Source: RGIG8775 sp045587785 (GTDB lineage Bacteria; Bacillota; Clostridia; Oscillospirales; CAG-272). From it: a stretch of DNA of 45,617 nucleotides. The position numbers and the translations under genes are program-made. A model generated the notes under the pieces. The model was not told the origin of the DNA and searched no databases. It worked only from the letters and a program-made list of their open reading frames with translations. This document shows positions 24,303 through 32,182 of the stretch, piece after piece. How positions within the stretch are numbered: the first letter of the stretch is position 1; every line of letters begins with the position of its first letter. The stretch is taken from the NCBI GenBank assembly GCA_045587785.1, contig JAZNDA010000131.1, positions 1-45,617 on the forward strand, in the 5' to 3' direction.

Positions 24303-25043
24303 ATGTCTGTTGTATCCATCAAGCAGTTGCTTGAAGCAGGTGTTCATTTCGGACACCACACCAGAAGATGGAACCCCAAAATGGCTGAGTACATCTTCAC
24401 CGAAAGAAACGGAATCTACATTATCGACCTTCAGAAGACTGTCAAGAAGTTTGAAGAGGCGTATATGTTTGTCCGTGATCTTGCCGCACAGGGCGGCACA
24501 CTTCTGTTCGTCGGCACAAAGAAGCAGGCGGCAGATGCCATCAAGGAAGAGGCTGAGCGTTGCGGTATGTACTACGTTAACGAGCGTTGGCCCGGCGGTA
24601 TGATGACCAACTTCAAGACCATTCAGCGCTCTATCGGCAGACTGAACAGCCTTGAAAAGATGCAGGAAGACGGCACGTTCGATCTTCTCACCAAGAAGGA
24701 GATCGCCGCAAAGCAGAAGGAGATTTTCGACCTTGAGAAGAACTATGGCGGTATCAAGACCATGGGTACTCTTCCTTCCGCAATCTTCATCGTTGACCCC
24801 AGAAAGGAGGCCAATGCCGTTCTTGAGGCTAAGAAGCTCGGTATTCCCGTTATTGCTATCGTGGACACCAACTGTGACCCCGATGACGCTGACTATGTGA
24901 TTCCCGGTAACGATGACGCGATCCGCGCTATCAAGCTGATCTCCTCCGTTCTTGCCGATGCTATCATCGAGGGCAAGCAGGGTGAGCAGATGACTGAGGC
25001 TGCTGTAGAGAGTGCAGAGGAAAAGGAAACAGACGCTGAGTAA
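24303..25043 (+). CDS. rpsB: 30S ribosomal protein S2
   Basis: Essential protein of the small subunit, needed for S1 binding on many ribosomes. MSVVSIKQLLEAGVHFGHHTRRWNPKM is the canonical start (S2 signature near residues 12-25), with LLFVGTKKQA, RWPGGMMTN and the C-terminal signature DTNCDPDDADYVIPGNDDA. At 246 residues it is normal, with an acidic tail. ATG at 24303 follows AAGGAGGAC. Codon use is visibly more biased than in neighbours (frequent AAG, ATC, CTT), as expected for high expression. It is paired with tsf, 33 bases downstream. Confidence 0.97.
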   Translation: MSVVSIKQLLEAGVHFGHHTRRWNPKMAEYIFTERNGIYIIDLQKTVKKFEEAYMFVRDLAAQGGTLLFVGTKKQAADAIKEEAERCGMYYVNERWPGGMMTNFKTIQRSIGRLNSLEKMQEDGTFDLLTKKEIAAKQKEIFDLEKNYGGIKTMGTLPSAIFIVDPRKEANAVLEAKKLGIPVIAIVDTNCDPDDADYVIPGNDDAIRAIKLISSVLADAIIEGKQGEQMTEAAVESAEEKETDAE

Positions 25044-25076
25044 TTTGTATAAACAATACGAAAAGAGGATATAAAA

Positions 25077-26009
25077 ATGGCTACAATTACCGCAAAAGAC
25101 GTTGCCGCGCTCCGTGCAAAGACAGGTCTTGGCATGATGGACTGCAAGAATGCTCTTACAGAGGCCGACGGCGATATGGATAAGGCGATCAAGATCCTTC
25201 GTGAGAAGGGACTTGCAACTGCCGCAAAGAAGGAAAGCAGAATTGCCGCTGAGGGTATCGTGGATATTCTTCAGGAGGGCAACGTAGCAGCTATGATCGA
25301 GGTCAACACCGAAACCGACTTCGTAGCAAAGAACGAGTCCTTTAAGGAGTTCGTTAAGGGACTTCTTAAGACCATCGTTGATAAGAAGCCTGCCGATATG
25401 GATGCTTTCATGGCAACCGCTTACGCAGGAACCGATATGACAGTTGAAGCCGCACTTGTTGACAAGATCGCCGTGATCGGTGAGAAGATCAGCATTCGTC
25501 GCTTTGTCATTTTGGAGGGTGTACTTTCCACCTATATTCACGGTGCAGGTGCCGCAGGCGTTATCGTAAAGTTCTCCACCGGCGCAGATATGAGCGGAAA
25601 CGCCGCGTTTGCTGAGTTTGCAAAGAACATTGCACTTCAGCTTGCTGCAGGCGATCCTCCTCAGTATGTGAATAAAGAGGACGTTCCCGAGGCTGCTATC
25701 AACGAGGAAAAGGCAGTTCTGATCAATCAGGCTAAGAACGATCCCAAGAACGCAGGTAAGCCCGAGGCTATTCTTGAGAAGATGGTCATGGGTAGACTTG
25801 GTAAGTTCTACGAGAGAGTTTGCCTTGTTGAGCAGGCTTACGTTAAGGACGATGATCTTACAGTTGGCAAGTATGTGGCTCAGACCGCAAAAGAGCTTGG
25901 CACTGACATCAAGATCGAAGCTTTCTGCCTGTTTGAAAAGGGCGAAGGTATCCAGAAGAGAGAGGAGAACTTTGCAGAGGAGATCGCAAAGCTCACCGGC
26001 AATAAGTAA
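25077..26009 (+). CDS. tsf: Translation elongation factor Ts
   Basis: Nucleotide exchange factor for EF-Tu. The N-terminal UBA-like domain AKDVAALRAKTGLGMMDCKNAL (about 5-27) contains the EF-Ts signature, followed by the second signature EVNTETDFVAKNE (about 80-92) and the coiled-coil and core subdomains. At 310 residues it is normal for Clostridia. ATG at 25077 follows AGAGGAT. It is co-transcribed with rpsB, the near-universal arrangement, and is followed by a strong terminator. Confidence 0.97.
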   Translation: MATITAKDVAALRAKTGLGMMDCKNALTEADGDMDKAIKILREKGLATAAKKESRIAAEGIVDILQEGNVAAMIEVNTETDFVAKNESFKEFVKGLLKTIVDKKPADMDAFMATAYAGTDMTVEAALVDKIAVIGEKISIRRFVILEGVLSTYIHGAGAAGVIVKFSTGADMSGNAAFAEFAKNIALQLAAGDPPQYVNKEDVPEAAINEEKAVLINQAKNDPKNAGKPEAILEKMVMGRLGKFYERVCLVEQAYVKDDDLTVGKYVAQTAKELGTDIKIEAFCLFEKGEGIQKREENFAEEIAKLTGNK

Positions 26010-26019
26010 ACATGTACAG

Positions 26020-26047
26020 ACCGCCGCAAGAAATTGCGGCGGTTTTT
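26020..26047 (+). terminator. Intrinsic terminator of rpsB-tsf
   Basis: Ten-base perfect stem ACCGCCGCAA/TTGCGGCGGT, GAAA tetraloop, then TTTTT. Confidence 0.95.
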
Positions 26048-26086
26048 GTATATCTCAAAGAAAAAAGCAAAAAAATGTTTTTCTTC

Positions 26087-26115
26087 TTGACTAAAATGTC
26101 GGTTCGTGCTATAAT
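26087..26115 (+). promoter_or_regulatory. Sigma-A promoter of the PTS EIIC gene
   Basis: TTGACT (26087-26092), 17-base spacer, TATAAT (26110-26115); the leader is about 30 bases. No operator or CRE site is evident. Confidence 0.87.
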
Positions 26116-26151
26116 TTACACATAATTTTTGGTATTTTTTCGGAGGTTGAT

Positions 26152-27264
26152 ATGGGAGAATCCAAGATTAAGGTCTTACTTAAGAGGTATTTTATTGACG
26201 CAATGGGTGCCATGGCACTTGGTCTTTTTGCGTCCTTGTTGATCGGAACCATCTTTGGGACGGTCGCCAAGTACACGGGACTTGATTTTTTGAACACGAT
26301 TGCCGGTTACGCAAAGGCGGCGACGGGTATGGCGATCGGTGTGGCTATTGCCAGCAGACTGGGCGCGCATCCTCTGGTGGTGTATTCCTGCGCGGCTGTG
26401 GGTGCCATGTCCAACGCGATGGGCGCGATTATGAATGAAGGCGCGATTACAAGTTGGGCGGCAACGGGCGCGTCGGGCGAAGGCATTTTTTATGCCGCAG
26501 GCCCCGCGGGCGCGTTCTTTGCTGTGATCATAGCCTCGGAGATCGGTATGCTGGTCTCCAAAAAGACTAAGGTCGATATTTTGGTAACTCCCGTCGTGAC
26601 CTTGCTTGTCGGTTTTTTGGCAAGCTTTGCGCTTTGCCCGATCGTTTCATATCTGATGTATTATCTCGGCATCTTTATTTCCACCGCAACCACCTTCCAG
26701 CCGTTGCCCATGGGTATCCTTGTGTCGGTGGTGATGGGTGTGATCCTTACACTTCCGATCTCCAGCGCGGCTATCTGTGCCATGATCTTTTCTGCTTCGG
26801 CGTATGAGGTGGCGATCGCGAACGGAACCGGCGAGGGCTTTTTGCTTGCAGGAGGCGCTTGCGTGGCAGGCTGCTGTGCGCAGATGGTGGGCTTTGCCGT
26901 GTCCAGCTTCCGTGAGAACGGATGGGGAGGTATCGTCTCTCAAGGACTTGGAACCTCTATGCTTCAGATGGGTAACATATGCAAAAATCCGCGCATTTGG
27001 ATACCGCCTACGCTTGCCGCTGCTATTACGGGTCCCGTTTCTACCATGATCTTCAAGCTGAAATGTCAAGGCGTTTCGGCAGGTATGGGTACCTGCGGTC
27101 TTGTTGGGCCCATCGGAGTGATCGATTCCACCGAAAATCCCGATGCCATGATGTGGATCGGTCTGTTGCTCGTTTGCATCGTGCTTCCTGCCATTCTCTC
27201 GCTTGTTTTCAGTGAGATCATGAGAAAGATCGGCTGGATCAAGGAAAACGATATGAAGCTGTAA
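26152..27264 (+). CDS. PTS-type sugar permease subunit IIC (PTS_EIIC_2-like), stand-alone
   Basis: 370 residues with about nine or ten hydrophobic segments and many Gly/Ala-rich turns. Conserved phrases such as MAIGVAIASRLGAHPLVVYS, FQPLPMGILVSVVMGVILTLPISSAAI and SAGMGTCGLVGPIGVI are typical of the small EIIC_2-like membrane proteins annotated as PTS subunit IIC. There is no EIIA, EIIB or catabolic gene on either side, and the gene has its own promoter and terminator, so phosphotransfer coupling cannot be shown; it may act as a facilitator or use distant subunits. ATG at 26152 follows TCGGAGGTTG. The substrate is unknown. Confidence 0.82.
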   Translation: MGESKIKVLLKRYFIDAMGAMALGLFASLLIGTIFGTVAKYTGLDFLNTIAGYAKAATGMAIGVAIASRLGAHPLVVYSCAAVGAMSNAMGAIMNEGAITSWAATGASGEGIFYAAGPAGAFFAVIIASEIGMLVSKKTKVDILVTPVVTLLVGFLASFALCPIVSYLMYYLGIFISTATTFQPLPMGILVSVVMGVILTLPISSAAICAMIFSASAYEVAIANGTGEGFLLAGGACVAGCCAQMVGFAVSSFRENGWGGIVSQGLGTSMLQMGNICKNPRIWIPPTLAAAITGPVSTMIFKLKCQGVSAGMGTCGLVGPIGVIDSTENPDAMMWIGLLLVCIVLPAILSLVFSEIMRKIGWIKENDMKL

Positions 27265-27280
27265 TAATTTACATATTTTG

Positions 27281-27316
27281 AAAAGCTCTCGGCATATTTT
27301 ATGCCGAGGGCTTTTT
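27281..27316 (+). terminator. Intrinsic terminator of the PTS EIIC gene
   Basis: Sixteen-base stem (27281-27296 with 27300-27315, one G-T wobble), TTT loop, ending in TTTTT. Confidence 0.92.
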
Positions 27317-27345
27317 GCTTTTGAGAGAAAATTTTCCCAAATCTA

Positions 27346-27374
27346 TTGACAAACGGCTTTTGATGTGGTATAAT
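27346..27374 (+). promoter_or_regulatory. Consensus sigma-A promoter of the GntR-ABC operon
   Basis: Perfect TTGACA (27346-27351), 17-base spacer, perfect TATAAT (27369-27374). Such a strong promoter directly before an operator implies tight repression. Confidence 0.92.
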
Positions 27375-27376
27375 CC

Positions 27377-27403
27377 AACTGTACTACCATACATAGTACA
27401 GTT
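27377..27403. promoter_or_regulatory. Palindromic operator, YtrA/GntR type
   Basis: Ten-base perfect inverted arms AACTGTACTA (27377-27386) and TAGTACAGTT (27394-27403) around seven bases. TGTACTA/TAGTACA arms resemble sites of YtrA-subfamily GntR repressors. It covers the transcription start just after the -10 element and precedes the GntR gene itself. Confidence 0.85.
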
Positions 27404-27420
27404 ATATCGGAGGTGAATGC

Positions 27421-27795
27421 ATGTTAGTGATCGATAAGATGTCGCGTAAGCCGATCTATGAACAGCTGACCGAGGGCATTGAGCGTGAGATCGTGACGGG
27501 GCTTTTGGAGCCGCTGTCACAGCTTCCGTCTATCAGGGAGCTTTCGGTGGTGCTGGGCGTCAATCCCAATACCGTGCAAAAGGCACTTTTGGAGCTTGAC
27601 AGAATGGGCATCGTGTTTTCAGCACCGGGACGCGGCGTGTTCGTGGCGGAGGATGCAGTGAAGAAAATACGGGAGAGAATGTCCGTAAAACTCGGAAACG
27701 TCGAGGATCTGGCGATGGAGCTCGCAAGAGCGGGCATTGATAAGCAAGAGGTGTATGCGGCGATCGAGCGCGCATACAAGAATTTGAATTCATAA
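27421..27795 (+). CDS. GntR-family transcriptional regulator, YtrA subfamily
   Basis: 124 residues: an N-terminal winged helix (KPIYEQLTEGIEREIVTGLL, LPSIRELSVVLGVNPNTVQKALLELDRMG) and a very short C-terminal helical tail in place of a large effector domain, the mark of the YtrA subfamily. ATG at 27421 follows TCGGAGGTG. The palindrome just upstream should be its own binding site, so autorepression is likely. It lies 17 bases before an ABC ATPase and then a permease; YtrA-type regulators typically control such ABC pairs, some induced by wall-active antibiotics. The inducer here is unknown. Confidence 0.92.
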   Translation: MLVIDKMSRKPIYEQLTEGIEREIVTGLLEPLSQLPSIRELSVVLGVNPNTVQKALLELDRMGIVFSAPGRGVFVAEDAVKKIRERMSVKLGNVEDLAMELARAGIDKQEVYAAIERAYKNLNS

Positions 27796-27812
27796 GGGAG
27801 TGAGGGAAGCAT

Positions 27813-28712
27813 ATGATCTGTGCAGAGAATGTAACCATGAAATTTGACAGTAACGCCGCGCTTTCGGGGCTGAATTGCAAGATCCCGAACGGCTGTATAT
27901 ACGGTCTTGTCGGAAGCAACGGCGCGGGTAAGTCTACGTTTTTGAGATTGATCAGCGGTATTTACCGTCCAAATAGCGGCAGTATCACCATTGACGGCGC
28001 GCCCGTTTACGAAAATCCCGAGGTCAAAAATAAGATCTTGTTCGTTCCCGATGAGCAATATTTTATTCCGGGTGCCAATCTTGTTCGCATGGCAAAGCTT
28101 TATGCGGCGGTATATGAAAATTTCAGTTTTGAGAGATTTCATAATCTGACGGGGACCTTCGGTCTTAGCGAGACAGCAAATATCGGCACCTTTTCCAAGG
28201 GTATGAAACGGCAGGCAAGTACTATCTTAGCACTTTCCTGTATGCCCGAATATCTGTTTTTTGACGAGACCTTTGACGGACTTGACCCCGTCATGCGTAA
28301 TCTTGTCAAGCAGGTCATCTATAACGATGTGATGGAGCGGAATACCACCACCATCATCACCTCCCATTCGCTCCGCGAGTTGGAGGATACCTGCGATCAG
28401 CTTGCACTTCTTCATAAGGGCGGTATCGTGTTTGAAAGCGATATACAAAATCTCAAAACTCAGCTCTTTAAAATTCAGGTCGCCTTTGACGGGGACTTTG
28501 ACAAGGGCCGTTTCAAAGAGATCCAGATGCTGAACTATACGCAGATGGGCTCGGTCGCCACGTTTATTGCGCGCGGTGAGCGTGAGGACGTGGTGGCGCG
28601 TATCCGCGGTATGGAGCCGCTTCTTCTGGACGTGCTTCCGCTTAATCTTGAGGAAGTGTTTGTCTATGAGATGGAAGCACTCGGCTACGCCTTTAAGGAA
28701 ATTATGATGTAA
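27813..28712 (+). CDS. ABC transporter ATP-binding protein
   Basis: 299 residues. Walker A GSNGAGKS is near 35-42, the signature region reads FSKGMKRQ (a divergent LSGGQ, usual for this subfamily), and Walker B YLFFDETFDGLDP near 148-160, with the H-loop in TTIITSHSLRELEDTC. The glutamate after Walker B is kept, so it should hydrolyse ATP. A C-terminal extension of about 80 residues follows. The gene sits between the GntR regulator and the permease, 15 bases before the latter, and would form the nucleotide-binding half of that exporter. The transported compound is not predictable. Confidence 0.92.
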   Translation: MICAENVTMKFDSNAALSGLNCKIPNGCIYGLVGSNGAGKSTFLRLISGIYRPNSGSITIDGAPVYENPEVKNKILFVPDEQYFIPGANLVRMAKLYAAVYENFSFERFHNLTGTFGLSETANIGTFSKGMKRQASTILALSCMPEYLFFDETFDGLDPVMRNLVKQVIYNDVMERNTTTIITSHSLRELEDTCDQLALLHKGGIVFESDIQNLKTQLFKIQVAFDGDFDKGRFKEIQMLNYTQMGSVATFIARGEREDVVARIRGMEPLLLDVLPLNLEEVFVYEMEALGYAFKEIMM

Positions 28713-28727
28713 GGAGGGGACGGAGCT

Positions 28728-30884
28728 ATGAAAGGTTATTTTTCACTTAAGCTGTATATAGAAGGTCTAAAACGCATCAAGATCCCCGGAATTGCGGCGG
28801 CGATATCGGTCATTTTCCTCAATGCCATCCTGCCCATGAATGAGATCTTGTCGGGCAACCGTAGGGCGGATATCATCGGTAACTCGGTGAGTGCGGTTTC
28901 GACGTATGAATTTTTGCCGTTCGGTCTTTTGATGCTTGCCTTTGGCGCGATATTCGCATATTCCATGTTTTCATTTTTGAATGAAAGAAATCGTTCGGAT
29001 TTTTACCATGCCATTCCCCATAAGCGCATATGCGTGTATCTCAGCTTTGTAGCGGCAATGGCAACGTGGATTTTTGGAATTCTGGCGGTCAGCACGGGTA
29101 TCAACGCTTTGCTTTTCGCCTTTGCAAAGTTTTCTTCGGTGAATATCTCGGTCGTGTTTATCACACCGCTTGTTATGATGCTTGCATCGATCATGGTCGC
29201 GGCATTTATGACGCTCGCCATGACACTGACGGGCACAACGGTGTCTAACGTGCTGATCTTTATTCTGGTTCTCCTGTTTGGACGCACGGTCGGTCAAATT
29301 TTTGTCACCGCTTTGCGCGAGATCACACCTATTTTGCGTAGCGGCAGCAGTTTCTTAGAGTATCTCGAGTTTGAATTTTCACTGCCCTTTGCGCTACTCA
29401 CGGGAGAAGGCTTTGACAATACACCGCTTATCATTTATACTGTCTTTGTCACCATTCTCGTTCTGGCGGTCGGCGCGCTTTGCTACGTGAAAAGACGGAG
29501 CGAGACAGCCACAAAAAGTGCGCCCAGCAAACTGATGCAGCACGTTTACCGAAGCGCCATTTCCTTGCCTTTCTTCTTGTTTATCGTACTCATCGCCATT
29601 ACGGACGGGTACGATGCATCCACTCAGCTTATTTTGCTCGTCCTTGCGCTTTTGGTCTACTGTATCTTTGAGCTTATGACCACAAAGAAGATCAAAGCAC
29701 TTGTGAGATCGCTCCCCATGATCTTAATACCCATCTTGCTTTCGGGCGTGTTCACGGGCATGGTGTTTATTGCCAGAAATGCGGTGCTTGATCAGCTGCC
29801 GAGCGTGGACGAGGTGGAGGCGATCAGTGAAAAATCTCCCATCAATTACTATAACCCGACCTATCAAACGCTGCGTATTTCCGATGCTTTTGTGGATTCG
29901 GAAGAGGCAAAGGAGATCGTTCTCGGTGCACTTTCCAGGGAAATAACCGCCATTCGCGAGGGATATACAAGCGGATGGGCACCCATTATCGGCGAGGACG
30001 GCAATCGGGTCGAAACTTATACCAAGCTTACACTGCAGATCCGTCTGAAAAACGGAAGGACACTCGGCAGGTATATCGGTTTTACCGAGAAGGAATACAA
30101 CCGTCTGATGGATATCATGATGGAGTCGGAGGATTATTTGGAGGCGTATATCGCCCTTCCGAAGAACAGCGAGATCAATACCAAGTATCTGGGCGGCTAT
30201 GACTTTTCCAAGGAGGAGACAGAACGCCTTTGGAACAGCTTTGTGAATGAATACAACTCTTTGAGTAATGAGCGGAAAAAGGCATATCTGGCAATGCGCT
30301 ATAGCAGTGACGAGCTGAATTCTTTCCACGTGGTGGGAACTTACCGCCTGCAGTCCTTCTCGTCCACCTACCGTATTCTTTTTGAGTACCTGCCGAGGAC
30401 CTCAAGGCTGTATCTGGAAATGGCAACAGAGAAGGGCATTATTGTACGAGACAAAAAGATCCTTGAGGCAATGATCGAGGAGCTTTCGCATGATAATATC
30501 GATTACGAAAACAAGAATCTGAATATCATAGCGACCGTCCTTACGGGCAAAGATGCGGGAGAGGAATTCTTTATAGAAAGCCTTAAGACCGACACTAAGA
30601 TCCCGAAGGAAGATGCGGTCAAGATACTGCAATATTTGGTAGATCACGGCGAGTTTTCTTATGACGAGAGCGATCTGCTTGTCAGATTTTCCGTGCAGCT
30701 TTACGGATGGATGGTATATGACATGGATGCTGACAGCTATTACTCTATGATCATTTCCTCGGTTCATGCTTCCGAGGTGGCGGTAGAGTCGGGCGACATC
30801 TTTTACACAAGGCTCGTTCTTTCCCTGAGCGAAGATGAGTGGAAGGAATTTAAGACAATGACCGAGCCGTATCGCTATTCTTAA
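28728..30884 (+). CDS. ABC transporter permease with large C-terminal soluble domain
   Basis: 718 residues. The first 350 contain about nine hydrophobic segments (for example IPGIAAAISVIFLNAILPM, FGLLMLAFGAIFAYSMF, VLIFILVLLFGRTVGQIF, TQLILLVLALLVYCIFELM, MILIPILLSGVFTGMVFI). The remaining 370 or so are hydrophilic with no further membrane segment, so with an odd segment count they would lie outside the cell if the N-terminus is inside. SFLNERNRSDFYHAIPHKR after the second segment is typical of this ABC-2-like Firmicutes permease group. ATG at 28728 follows TAAGGAGGGG. It is the last gene of the operon, ended by the hairpin at 30892. Confidence 0.85.
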   Translation: MKGYFSLKLYIEGLKRIKIPGIAAAISVIFLNAILPMNEILSGNRRADIIGNSVSAVSTYEFLPFGLLMLAFGAIFAYSMFSFLNERNRSDFYHAIPHKRICVYLSFVAAMATWIFGILAVSTGINALLFAFAKFSSVNISVVFITPLVMMLASIMVAAFMTLAMTLTGTTVSNVLIFILVLLFGRTVGQIFVTALREITPILRSGSSFLEYLEFEFSLPFALLTGEGFDNTPLIIYTVFVTILVLAVGALCYVKRRSETATKSAPSKLMQHVYRSAISLPFFLFIVLIAITDGYDASTQLILLVLALLVYCIFELMTTKKIKALVRSLPMILIPILLSGVFTGMVFIARNAVLDQLPSVDEVEAISEKSPINYYNPTYQTLRISDAFVDSEEAKEIVLGALSREITAIREGYTSGWAPIIGEDGNRVETYTKLTLQIRLKNGRTLGRYIGFTEKEYNRLMDIMMESEDYLEAYIALPKNSEINTKYLGGYDFSKEETERLWNSFVNEYNSLSNERKKAYLAMRYSSDELNSFHVVGTYRLQSFSSTYRILFEYLPRTSRLYLEMATEKGIIVRDKKILEAMIEELSHDNIDYENKNLNIIATVLTGKDAGEEFFIESLKTDTKIPKEDAVKILQYLVDHGEFSYDESDLLVRFSVQLYGWMVYDMDADSYYSMIISSVHASEVAVESGDIFYTRLVLSLSEDEWKEFKTMTEPYRYS

Positions 30885-30891
30885 TATGTTC

Positions 30892-30919
30892 GGGACTGCC
30901 CCACGGGGTAGTCCCTTTT
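30892..30919 (+). terminator. Intrinsic terminator of the GntR-ABC operon
   Basis: Stem GGGACT-G-CCCC with GGGG-T-AGTCCC (30892-30915), small loop, then TTTT. Confidence 0.8.
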
Positions 30920-30929
30920 GTATGTCAAA

Positions 30930-30973
30930 ACGTAAATCGACCGAATATACTAAAATAAGACAACGATTTACGT
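30930..30973. promoter_or_regulatory. Perfect inverted repeat upstream of the ZIP transporter gene
   Basis: ACGTAAATCG (30930-30939) and CGATTTACGT (30964-30973) are exact inverse copies 24 bases apart. The spacer contains a -10-like TATACT (30946-30951) and the right arm abuts the GGAG ribosome site of the gene. It could be a repressor operator or an RNA stem that hides the ribosome site. Confidence 0.55.
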
Positions 30974-30986
30974 GGAGATACAAACA

Positions 30987-31769
30987 ATGAATTTTGATGT
31001 GATTTTGGGCGTCATGCTCCCACTTTTCGGAACGATACTTGGTTCTATGAGCGTGTTTTTTATGAAAAAAAACATGAATTCTTTGTCACAAAGCCTCCTT
31101 TGCGGCTTTGCCGCGGGGGTGATGGTGGCGGCATCGGTATGGAGCCTTTTGCTGCCTGCCATCGAGGGCGCGTCACATATGGGTGTGTGGTCGTTCGTTC
31201 CCGCCACCGTGGGGCTGTGGGCAGGGGTGCTGTTTCTTTTACTGCTTGACCATGTGATGCCGCACCTTAACAGATGCGATTCCAAAGCCGAGGGGCTTTG
31301 CTGTCATCTTGGCAAGCGTGCCATGATGATCTTTGCCGTCACGCTTCACAATATCCCCGAGGGAATGGCGGTGGGGGCGGTGTTTGCGGGCTATCTGACG
31401 GGAAACGCTGAGATCTCACTCATGAGTGCCATGGCACTGTCCTTTGGCATCGCTATACAAAATTTCCCCGAGGGTGCCATCATTTCCATGCCGCTTGCGG
31501 CAGAGGGGAGCCGTAAGGGGAACGCGTTTTTGGGCGGACTTTTGTCGGGGGTGGTGGAGCCGATCTTTGCGCTTTTCACCATTCTTATGTCGAGCCTAAT
31601 CGTGCCGTTTTTGCCGTATTTTCTCAGCTTTGCGGCGGGTGCTATGCTGTACGTAGTGGTGGAGGAGCTTGTCCCCGAGGCGGTGGAGGGCGAAAATGCG
31701 GATAAGGGAACACTGTTTTTTTCGCTTGGCTTTAGCATCATGATGCTTTTGGACGTTGCGCTGGGATAA
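30987..31769 (+). CDS. ZIP-family divalent metal transporter
   Basis: 260 residues with eight hydrophobic segments. Transmembrane segment 4 carries TLHNIPEGMAVG and segment 5 GIAIQNFPEGA, the binuclear metal-site motifs of GufA/BbZIP-type importers (HNxPEG, then QNxPEG). A later EELVPEA acid cluster also fits the family. The loop between segments 3 and 4 holds CDSKAEGLCCH, a short Cys/His stretch that may bind metal. The ATG at 30987 is preferred over a GTG at 30972, which is part of the GTGGAG ribosome site. It is a single gene, probably taking up zinc or a related ion; the inverted repeat upstream suggests metal-responsive control. Confidence 0.92.
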   Translation: MNFDVILGVMLPLFGTILGSMSVFFMKKNMNSLSQSLLCGFAAGVMVAASVWSLLLPAIEGASHMGVWSFVPATVGLWAGVLFLLLLDHVMPHLNRCDSKAEGLCCHLGKRAMMIFAVTLHNIPEGMAVGAVFAGYLTGNAEISLMSAMALSFGIAIQNFPEGAIISMPLAAEGSRKGNAFLGGLLSGVVEPIFALFTILMSSLIVPFLPYFLSFAAGAMLYVVVEELVPEAVEGENADKGTLFFSLGFSIMMLLDVALG

Positions 31770-31784
31770 AATTTGAAAAAGCCC

Positions 31785-31813
31785 TTGACAAAAGAAAAAT
31801 TGCATGATATAAT
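31785..31813 (+). promoter_or_regulatory. Sigma-A promoter of the T-box/trpB unit
   Basis: Perfect TTGACA (31785-31790), 17-base spacer, perfect TATAAT (31808-31813). Confidence 0.92.
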
Positions 31814-31819
31814 ACGCAC

Positions 31820-32081
31820 ATAGTGGATAAACCTATGATTAAGAGTAGTAACCGATCAGAGTGCTTTCAGAGAGTTGCCGTTTGGTGCAAGGCAATACAC
31901 GGGGGTCGGTGAATGGACTTATGAGGGCGGTCGAAAGCCTATGGCGAGTAGTAACCGACGGTGTGCCACCGTTACGCGGCAAGCATATCACGTGTATGCG
32001 TCAAGAGGAATGATTGTTCATTCAAAACGGGTGGCACCGCGAATTGTATTCGTCCCGAGTATCTTTGATACTCGGGTTTTT
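31820..32081 (+). promoter_or_regulatory. Tryptophan T-box riboswitch with terminator
   Basis: This stretch before trpB is a T-box leader. Stem I has the AGTA-containing loop (AAGAGTAGTAACCGA, 31841-31855) and the conserved AGAGAG segment near 31869. On the 3' side of the specifier loop, between TCGGT and CTTA, is GAATGGA: the specifier codon TGG (31914-31916) pairs with tRNA-Trp. The T-box core GGGTGGCACCGCG is at 32029-32041. The terminator stem 32054-32063/32067-32076 with TTTTT competes with the antiterminator. Uncharged tRNA-Trp therefore switches on trpB. The motif GAGTAGTAACCGA is repeated at 31945-31958, starting the stem III region. Confidence 0.95.
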
Positions 32082-32097
32082 ATTTTGGAGGTCAGAT

Positions 32098-32133
32098 ATG
32101 ATGGATCATAAACGATGGCGGTCTTGTTTTTAA
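32098..32133 (+). CDS. Possible 11-residue leader peptide between T-box and trpB
   Basis: ATG ATG at 32098-32103 follows TTTTGGAGG with six to seven bases between and reads MMDHKRWRSCF before TAA. The ribosome site is as good as that of trpB and the peptide holds one tryptophan. It ends 49 bases before the trpB start. It may be a translated leader, or a chance frame next to a real ribosome site; there is no comparative support. Confidence 0.35.
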   Translation: MMDHKRWRSCF

Positions 32134-32182
32134 TACAGCTGAAAAGATGATTTTAAACTGAAAATAAACGGAGGAAATAATC

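Noticed and set aside
24249..25541. Long open frame antisense to rpsB and tsf (about 430 codons)
   Set aside because: Produced by biased codon use of two highly expressed genes; it has no ribosome site or family resemblance.
27387..27393. Catabolite repression (CRE) site near the GntR promoter
   Set aside because: The palindrome has TGTACTA arms of the YtrA type, not the CRE consensus.
31875..32111. Plus-strand frame of 78 codons across the T-box
   Set aside because: It overlaps all conserved T-box elements and the terminator; it has no proper ribosome site.
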